From positions 22,330 through 86,329 of the IMG/VR virus record IMGVR_UViG_3300032156_000003: a stretch of DNA of 64,000 nt. One strand, 5' to 3'. Below are positions 59,527 through 64,000 of this stretch, piece by piece. Made by a program: the position numbers and the translations under genes. The notes beneath the pieces are model-generated. The model did not search any database. It saw nothing but the letters and a program-made list of their open reading frames with translations, and was not told the origin of the DNA. The number at the start of each line of letters is the position of its first letter. Within the stretch, counting starts at the first letter, position 1. The stretch comes from a virus.

Positions 59527-59831
59527 TCGTCTTTCTTCCTCCATCGCGCTTGTGCAGCTAGTCGTGCTATCTCTCGTCGTTTTCGCGCCGACAGCTTCGC
59601 TGCCCTTGCAGGACCGCCCTTCTTGCCACCGAGACGACCGAGCGCGACAGCGGCAGGGTTCTTTCCGTCGTCGGTGGGCTCCTCTTCGGCCTCGTCTTCG
59701 GGCGTGTCTTCGTCGGCGTCCGTTGTCGCTTCGTCCGTGGCCTCGGCGACTATCGAGGCGGCGAGTTGGTTGACGTCCAGGTGACCGCGTTTCGGCTTCG
59801 GCTTCGTTTTCTTGCGTGCTTGAGCGTTCAT
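59523..59831 (-). CDS. Histone H1-like basic protein
   Basis: On the minus strand the 102-residue protein has an acidic middle (DEDTPEDEAEEEPTDDG) then a GKNPAAVALGRLGGKKGG and ARAAKLSARKRREIAR tail, the form of bacterial and phage histone H1-like proteins. The basic tail would bind nucleic acid. Its last codons overlap the upstream gene from the opposite strand. Confidence 0.6.
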   Translation of the reverse strand: MNAQARKKTKPKPKRGHLDVNQLAASIVAEATDEATTDADEDTPEDEAEEEPTDDGKNPAAVALGRLGGKKGGPARAAKLSARKRREIARLAAQARWRKKDD

Positions 59832-59912
59832 GCTGTCAAGGTAAACCGTCGCGGGGTCGGGCGCAAGGTGGGCGGAACATCAAACTGATACACTACCGTC
59901 ATTTGGTAGCGC

Positions 59913-59942
59913 TTGACAACGGTTACCCGCGAGCCCTACGCT
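59913..59942 (+). promoter_or_regulatory. Promoter, TTGACA-18-TACGCT, for a leaderless gene
   Basis: TTGACA (59913-59918) and TACGCT (59937-59942) are 18 bp apart. ATG 59949 lies 6 bp after the -10, so the transcript should start at the start codon, as for two other genes in the window. Confidence 0.55.
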
Positions 59943-59948
59943 GGATGT

Positions 59949-60152
59949 ATGGAAATGGTTTCCACAACTGACAAATTCGACCAGCACTTGACCATTCGGC
60001 TGCGAACAATGGACGTGGAAAATTTACGTTCGCTCGCACGCGCACTCGACAGGGGCGTTGCATCGACCGTGCGATTGATACTCAGGCGGGCGATGGAAAG
60101 AGGGGCGACGGCGGCTGGTGAGATAAGAGAGGGAGCGAATGACGCCCGATAG
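59949..60152 (+). CDS. Ribbon-helix-helix-like protein, probably leaderless
   Basis: From ATG 59949 (an alternative is 59955) the 67-residue protein has a beta strand (HLTIRLRTMDVENL) and two helices (SLARALDRGVASTVRLILRRAM) like a ribbon-helix-helix regulator. There is no RBS. It overlaps the next gene by 14 bp. It could regulate itself or the packaging gene. Confidence 0.5.
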   Translation: MEMVSTTDKFDQHLTIRLRTMDVENLRSLARALDRGVASTVRLILRRAMERGATAAGEIREGANDAR

Positions 60153-60792
60153 AGATGATGGGTCTCCCGCCGGGGACGACGAAGACGAGCCGAACCGGCA
60201 ACACCGCAAGAAGAAAGAGAAACGTTGGACAAAGCCGCCGATGGTAACGGTTGACATGTACAACGCTCTTTGGCGGGCGTATCAGGACGAACCGGACTAC
60301 CGAAAGGCGGGGAAGGCGGCGGGGGTTAGGCTGCCCGTGGCGCGGTGGTACTGCGAAGGGGACGCTTGGCCCGCCGTGGGGTTCGTGCAGCTCGCCGGGC
60401 GGTTGCGTGCGATTCAGGGGATGGTCGCAGACATCAACGATCACGGGACGGGGAAGTGGCGCGCGGAACAACTCAAGGTCTTGACCGAGGGGTTGCGTAC
60501 CACGGCGGCGGGGTTGGCCATCCACCAACGCGGGGTGCGGGAGATGGCGGAGAAGGTCCAGTCGGGGGAGCTCCCGGCGGAGATGGTCGTCATGTCTAAG
60601 GAGTTTTCACTCACCAAAGTGGTCGACGCGCACAACACCTTGCTGCGCGCCGCCCTCCTCACGATGGGCGAGGCCGACTCGCTGACAGGGACGGTGGACG
60701 CCCCGATGAAGCTGAACTTCGCCGAGTGGACGCGCGAGGAGTGCGAGGCTTACGCGGAGCGGCAACTGGTACCAGAGCGTTTCAAAAAGTAA
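60139..60792 (+). CDS. Possible small terminase subunit
   Basis: The 217-residue protein has a basic N-terminus, an HTH-like segment (DMYNALWRAYQDEPDYRKAGKAAGVRLPVARWYCEG), given here by its key residues D-Y-RK-AA-G-LPVARWY, and a long helical middle, then an acidic end. Small terminases have an N-terminal HTH and coiled-coil oligomerisation part. The large terminase is not in the window, so this is a weak assignment. It could instead be another HTH protein. Confidence 0.4.
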   Translation: MTPDRDDGSPAGDDEDEPNRQHRKKKEKRWTKPPMVTVDMYNALWRAYQDEPDYRKAGKAAGVRLPVARWYCEGDAWPAVGFVQLAGRLRAIQGMVADINDHGTGKWRAEQLKVLTEGLRTTAAGLAIHQRGVREMAEKVQSGELPAEMVVMSKEFSLTKVVDAHNTLLRAALLTMGEADSLTGTVDAPMKLNFAEWTREECEAYAERQLVPERFKK

Positions 60793-60891
60793 CGCTGTCC
60801 CGGTCGTTTCCCGCGCTTCGAATCGCTACGGTTCAACAACCACGCGGGTTTTACGGGCTGAGAAAAAAGTGAAAATAGTTGTGAATCTTGC

Positions 60892-60920
60892 TTGACAATG
60901 GCAACGACATGCGCTATATA
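60892..60920 (+). promoter_or_regulatory. Strong promoter, TTGACA-17-TATATA
   Basis: TTGACA (60892-60897) and TATATA (60915-60920) are 17 bp apart, with an A-tract near 60863. GCGCTATATATAG is the same as in the promoter at 35726. It lies in the 164-bp gap between 60792 and 60957, which holds no gene. Confidence 0.75.
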
Positions 60921-60956
60921 TAGGGTATGGGACGCAGCACACAGGAGGGACGGGAG

Positions 60957-61355
60957 ATGAGACACGAGATCACGTGGAAAACGGTGAGTGGCAAATCGGC
61001 AAACGTGGTAGTTGAGCTGGTCACGAGTCGTCGCGTAAATCTCGACGGTGACTCGGTCGACGTCGCCTGCTGTGACCTCCATGTCTCCGCTTACGTAGAG
61101 GGCTACGGATGCGTTGGCAACGGCTCGCCGGTAACGCCGCGCGGTCCGCTGGCCCACAAGGTCCCCGCCGGCCACTCTCTGATAGGTAAGCTGGCTGTCC
61201 CCGCCGAGCACACCGCCCGTATCAACTCTGCAATCGCAGAGTGCATGGACACGGACGAGTATCACGCCGACATCGCCAAGCGCGCGCAAAACCTGCGGGA
61301 TGGTGAGTCGATTGACCGTGTCAACGCCAACATCGCGCGCATGATGCGCGAGTAA
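60957..61355 (+). CDS. Unknown protein behind a strong promoter
   Basis: I chose ATG 60957 (RBS gggacgggag) because the ATG at 60927 lies on the predicted transcription start. The 132-residue protein is beta-rich first (TWKTVSGKSANVVVELVTSR) then helical. The strong promoter points to high expression, perhaps early in infection. No family recognised. Confidence 0.5.
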   Translation: MRHEITWKTVSGKSANVVVELVTSRRVNLDGDSVDVACCDLHVSAYVEGYGCVGNGSPVTPRGPLAHKVPAGHSLIGKLAVPAEHTARINSAIAECMDTDEYHADIAKRAQNLRDGESIDRVNANIARMMRE

Positions 61356-61370
61356 AAAGGGGGAAGTGAT

Positions 61371-61649
61371 ATGTTAAGTCACACGATAATGACGCACAAC
61401 AACGGATACGACATGATTTTGTTGGTCAACGATGACGACGACGTGGTCAGCGCGTGGGAGGCTACGGACGAGGTGATGCGCAATTACACTACCGATACCG
61501 ACGCCGACCTGTGGGAGACGGGAGTCGGGTCGGATGGACTCGACGACGACGGTTGCCCGACCATGTTTTACGCGATCTCCGACTACGGAGATGAGGTTGG
61601 GCGTGACGGCGAGATGACAGTCGAGCGCCGAGCATTTTGGTTTCGATAG
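61371..61649 (+). CDS. Small acidic protein of unknown function
   Basis: The 92-residue protein is rich in Asp/Glu (VNDDDDVVSAWEATDE) and has no known motif. An aaaaggggga RBS precedes it. It shares the transcript that leads into the hammerhead motif. Highly acidic phage proteins sometimes mimic DNA, but there is no proof here. Confidence 0.45.
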   Translation: MLSHTIMTHNNGYDMILLVNDDDDVVSAWEATDEVMRNYTTDTDADLWETGVGSDGLDDDGCPTMFYAISDYGDEVGRDGEMTVERRAFWFR

Positions 61650-61651
61650 AA

Positions 61652-61705
61652 GCCGAAACCGCCTACGGGCGGTCGGCGCGGCTGGCTACCGCGCCCTGAT
61701 GAGGC
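61652..61705 (+). ncRNA. Type II hammerhead ribozyme
   Basis: The stretch holds all core parts in order: GCC (61652-61654), GAAA (61655-61658), stem III ACCGCC/GGCGGT with a UACG tetraloop (61658-61673), cleavage base C61674, stem I GGCGCGG/CCGCGCC with a 7-nt loop (61675-61695), CTGATGA (61696-61702) and GGC (61703-61705), which pairs with GCC to form stem II. All 13 conserved core bases match. Cleavage would leave a 5'-OH end 50 nt upstream of the receiver gene. Confidence 0.82.
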
Positions 61706-61724
61706 AGCCAAGGAGGAGGGGAAC

Positions 61725-62132
61725 ATGGAACGCATAATGATGATCGATGACAGTAACGTAGAACTCAAATGGACCGTCGCGGCTCTACGTCCCTACGGGA
61801 TCGACGTCCTCGCGTGCAACAGGGCTCTCGGCGTACAGGCTCTCGCGGCGCAGCACATGCCCGCGCTCATCCTCCTCGACGTCAATATGCCCGCGCTCAC
61901 GGGAGATGTGCTCTGTAAGTTCTTGCGCACCAATCCTGCGACAGCTGACATCCCCGTGCTGCTCTACTCCGACATGCCCGCGGGCGAGTTGAGAGTGCTG
62001 GTCGAGCGCTGCGGTGCAGACGGCTACATCGAAAAAAATCATAACGCGCAGTTTCTGGCACTTCGGGTGCATAGTGAGTTGGCGAACTCCAGTGAGGCGC
62101 GCGTGAAAGACCTGGTTGGGGGTGTGCGGTGA
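61725..62132 (+). CDS. CheY-like response-regulator receiver domain, stand-alone
   Basis: The 135-residue protein has the receiver residues: acidic pair D8 D9, phosphoacceptor D52 in ILLDVNMP, S82 in LLYSD and K104. No output domain is present, as in CheY. It has a strong AAGGAGGAGGGG RBS downstream of the hammerhead motif. Phage receiver proteins are unusual; it may divert a host kinase signal or control transcription by contact. No histidine kinase is in the window. Confidence 0.78.
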   Translation: MERIMMIDDSNVELKWTVAALRPYGIDVLACNRALGVQALAAQHMPALILLDVNMPALTGDVLCKFLRTNPATADIPVLLYSDMPAGELRVLVERCGADGYIEKNHNAQFLALRVHSELANSSEARVKDLVGGVR

Positions 62133-62163
62133 CAAAATGTCAGAGAAACAAGGAGGTCTAACG

Positions 62164-62313
62164 ATGGGACGAAAACTGTACAATGTGATGCTGACCGACG
62201 CCGATCGCGAGCGGTTGGCAGACGAGTTCGAGCGGGCGTGGCGGCAGCGGTGCGAGATGGCGGCAGCGAAGTGGGAGTTCGAGCGCGGGAGGAGAATCGC
62301 GCCGACGTTCTGA
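62164..62313 (+). CDS. 49-residue basic peptide
   Basis: From ATG 62164, with an aaggaggtcta RBS, the peptide is helical and charged (DADRERLADEFERAWRQRCEM). The good RBS supports it. No known domain. Confidence 0.45.
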   Translation: MGRKLYNVMLTDADRERLADEFERAWRQRCEMAAAKWEFERGRRIAPTF

Positions 62314-62318
62314 GGGAG

Positions 62319-62339
62319 GCCCAAGGTCATCCCTTGGGC
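62319..62339 (+). terminator. 8-bp hairpin
   Basis: GCCCAAGG (62319-62326) pairs perfectly with CCTTGGGC (62332-62339) around a 5-nt loop just after the stop at 62313. There is no U-tract, so it could be a weak terminator or mRNA-stabilising hairpin before the TnpB relic. Confidence 0.4.
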
Positions 62340-62417
62340 GGTGCGTCCGAGCCTGCGTTATTCTCCTTTCGTGGGTTTGGGCGTACCGCCGAGGGGTTGA
62401 CTGAAAAAGGAGAACCG

Positions 62418-62786
62418 ATGGACTACCCAAATCCGATGGTGCGCGAGACACGGATTAGAAATATGGTCCACAATCGGCACCTGTCCAAAAGCATCATGGA
62501 CGCGGGCTGGGGTTATCTGCGACAAAGGCTTGAAGTCAAAGCGGTAGAAGCTGGGCGTCAAGTCATCGCAGTTGAACCGGCGTACACGTCCAAGTCATGC
62601 TCCGATTGTGGAACCGTTTTCGAGGATCTGAAATTGAGCGACAGGTGGGTACGTTGTGATTGCGGTCTATCACTGGATCGCGACCACAACGCTGCCTTGA
62701 ACATTCTTAGGAGGGGACACCTCCTTCGGGAGTCAACGTGGGCTGCTAGAGGGCCGAGCGTATCCCGAGAAGCCGCTGGGTTTTAA
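62418..62786 (+). pseudogene. TnpB (IS200/IS605 OrfB) C-terminal fragment
   Basis: The 122-residue product, from ATG 62418 with an aaaaaggag RBS, starts near the RuvC-II region (RNMVHNRHLSKSIMDAGWGY) and has the zinc finger C61-x2-C64 and C80-x-C82, and the RuvC-III block LDRDHNAALNIL (D87/D89). The N-terminal part with RuvC-I is missing, so it is a relic and cannot be a nuclease by itself. Its strong start site shows that it may still be translated. A right-end-like hairpin follows at 62773. Confidence 0.72.
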
Positions 62787-62795
62787 CCCATGCGG
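62773..62795 (+). mobile_element. IS200/IS605-type right-end hairpin
   Basis: CCGC (62773-62776) pairs with GCGG (62792-62795), enclosing TGGGTT/AACCCA (62777-62782, 62785-62790). The TnpB stop lies inside it. Such a hairpin ends IS605-type elements and omega RNAs. Only the right end is seen; the left end and TnpA are absent. Confidence 0.5.
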
Positions 62796-62912
62796 AGTGT
62801 CACGGAGTTCTCGCGCGGGAAGTTCGAGACGCAGGGGCAGGCGGCGCAATACTACTGCGCCAATGTCAACGGATTGCACGCGGCGGGGTGGGTCACCCTG
62901 TCGTTCGCGTAG
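62790..62912 (+). CDS. 40-residue peptide
   Basis: ATG 62790 opens a 40-residue frame (KFETQGQAAQYYCANVNGLH) that ends before the next start. The start is inside the right-end hairpin of the TnpB relic and has no clear RBS. It may be a decayed fragment or a native short gene. Confidence 0.3.
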   Translation: MRSVTEFSRGKFETQGQAAQYYCANVNGLHAAGWVTLSFA

Positions 62913-62919
62913 GTGCAAC

Positions 62920-63702
62920 GTGAGCGACTACCAGGACCGCCACACAGCTCGCATCGCTAGGTTGCGGGAACGCGCCGAGAAGAAGGCGGGGCAGGCGAGC
63001 GCGCACGTCAACACCGTCTCCAAGATGGCCGACGCGATGGCGGGAAGCCCAATTCTCATCGGCCATCATAGCGAGAAGAGACACCGCCGGGACGCCGAAC
63101 GCATGGACTCGCTCATGTCCAAGTCCGTCACCGAGTCGCGGGAAGCCGCCGAGCTGGAGCGCCGCGCCGAAGCGGCCGAGCGCAACACCGCGATTTCATC
63201 CGACGACCCGAACGCACTGGACGCCTTGCGCGCGAAGCTCGCGAAGATGGAGCGGTTGCGCGCGGACATGGCCCGCATCAACCGGCAGTATCGAGGCGGC
63301 GGTGTGGACGCCGTGACTGGCATCTCAGACGACCAGCGGGAGAAGATACGGGCGGCGATGGCGGACCGCTCCATGGGCGTGAGGCGTGCCCCGTTCGAGG
63401 CGTACCAGTTGACGAACCTCGGTGCGAAGATACGCGCGACGGCCAAGCGGATTGGGGAACTGGAAGCCAAGGCGGCGGACGTCACGACAGAGGAACGGCA
63501 CGGGGAAGTGGTGCTCCGTGACGACGTTGAGGCGAACCGCTTGATGCTCGTGTTTCCCGGCAAGCCCGACCCGGCGACAATCGACGCGCTCAAGGGGTAC
63601 GGGTTCCGGTGGTCTCCGAGCAACGGGGCGTGGCAACGGATGCGCGGGAACGGAGCGCGGGCTTGTGCCTTGGCCGTGCTCGCAACGATGAAAGGGGAGT
63701 GA
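62920..63702 (+). CDS. DUF3560-like protein
   Basis: The start is GTG 62920 (weak RBS aggtgcaac). The 260-residue protein has a helical Arg-rich opening (RIARLRERAEKKAGQASA) with SPILIGHHSEKRHRRDAER, the DUF3560 signature, and coiled-coil regions. The C-terminal part has FPGKPDPATIDALKGYGFRW, an added small fold often seen with DUF3560. It is found in plasmids and phages; function unknown. Confidence 0.75.
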   Translation: MSDYQDRHTARIARLRERAEKKAGQASAHVNTVSKMADAMAGSPILIGHHSEKRHRRDAERMDSLMSKSVTESREAAELERRAEAAERNTAISSDDPNALDALRAKLAKMERLRADMARINRQYRGGGVDAVTGISDDQREKIRAAMADRSMGVRRAPFEAYQLTNLGAKIRATAKRIGELEAKAADVTTEERHGEVVLRDDVEANRLMLVFPGKPDPATIDALKGYGFRWSPSNGAWQRMRGNGARACALAVLATMKGE

Positions 63703-63703
63703 G

Positions 63704-64000
63704 ATGACAGACCATTGTAAGAACTGTACGGTGCGAGGAGACCTGTCAGCCTGCGAAGAGGTGTGCGAGCGCAACAACTGCGACGTGCCTTTGTCGTGGG
63801 GAGCTGCGGCTCGAATCGATGCATTGTCGGAAGCGCGACGTGCCGAACGTGCGGCGCAAAGGACGTTTGACGAAGCCGATGAAAAGAAGATGAACGACCT
63901 TCGACGCGAATCGAATATGTGGAAGGAATCGTGGGAGGGTCAGAGACGCAACACCTTGGCTTTCATGGACGATGCCGAAAAGTTGAAGGCCATCATCCGC
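63704..64000 (+). CDS. Cys-containing coiled-coil protein (3' partial)
   Basis: ATG 63704 overlaps by GAGATGA spacing after the previous stop, with aaaggggagtg as RBS. The first 30 residues have Cys pairs (CKNCTVRGDLSACEEVCERN), then a charged helix. The frame runs off the window end at 99 codons. Confidence 0.55.
   Translation, partial: MTDHCKNCTVRGDLSACEEVCERNNCDVPLSWGAAARIDALSEARRAERAAQRTFDEADEKKMNDLRRESNMWKESWEGQRRNTLAFMDDAEKLKAIIR

Noticed and set aside
60800-60860. tRNA-like T-arm (cggttcaac)
   Set aside because: No acceptor or anticodon stems can be drawn around it.

Overview
The window is part of the genome of a tailed phage with a contractile tail (myovirus morphology). It carries, in the usual order, tail sheath, tail tube, assembly chaperones, tape measure, LysM baseplate protein, gpD-like hub, gpV-like spike, gp25-like wedge, baseplate J and tail protein I, followed by a set of tail fibres. 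Genes are tightly packed, nearly all on the + strand, with many ATGA/GTGA start-stop overlaps and many GTG or TTG starts, in high-GC DNA. The host cannot be named from sequence. Several -10 boxes have the form TAnnnT, and three genes appear to begin exactly at the predicted transcription start (leaderless), which hints at a lineage that uses leaderless mRNA such as actinobacteria or deinococci. This is inference only. REGION 1 (1-25.7 kb): virion morphogenesis, ending in several fibre-type genes whose composition changes towards the distal tip. REGION 2 (25.8-33.4 kb): a Cro-like regulator, a PD-(D/E)XK Cas4/RecB-like nuclease, a recombination-associated protein, a helicase-loader-like protein with candidate origin repeats, DnaB helicase, then lysis genes (zinc amidase and a membrane-anchored lytic-transglycosylase-like protein). 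REGION 3 (34.2-47.6 kb): many small genes, over ten with Cys/His metal-binding motifs, plus an SNF2-type helicase, an AT-rich HNH endonuclease insert, a DNA methyltransferase, a VRR-NUC nuclease, a first CysH-like enzyme and an ASCH protein. REGION 4 (47.6-51.3 kb) is the main discovery: five overlapping genes that match a type IV-B CRISPR effector operon in order, size and motifs, csf1 (zinc finger, Cas8-like), cas11, csf2 (Cas7), csf3 (Cas5), followed at once by the cysH-like gene characteristic of type IV-B. No array, cas6, cas1/2 or dinG is visible. REGION 5 (51.3-54.7 kb): a ParB-like plus PAPS-reductase-like pair of the IbrB/IbrA kind and a GT-A-type glycosyltransferase-like protein, probably a DNA-modification or transcription-modulating module. 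REGION 6 (54.7-59.5 kb) is an accessory island: a SNF2-type helicase lacking its Walker A segment, a minus-strand HicB/HicA-like pair, an IS1-type transposase, a 29-bp palindrome and an XRE-ImmA/IrrE regulator. REGION 7 (59.5-64 kb): histone-H1-like basic protein, RHH-like protein, possible small terminase, a CheY-like receiver, a TnpB relic with an IS605-type right-end hairpin, and a DUF3560-like protein. Two RNA elements stand out: a complete type II hammerhead ribozyme motif (61652-61705) just upstream of the receiver gene, and a nested hairpin with a C6 loop that can form a pseudoknot (36650-36717) in the leader of a small coiled-coil gene. A family of TTGACA-17-TAnnnT promoters is scattered through regions 2-7. 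No tRNA gene or CRISPR array was recognised. No gap between genes exceeds 300 bases.
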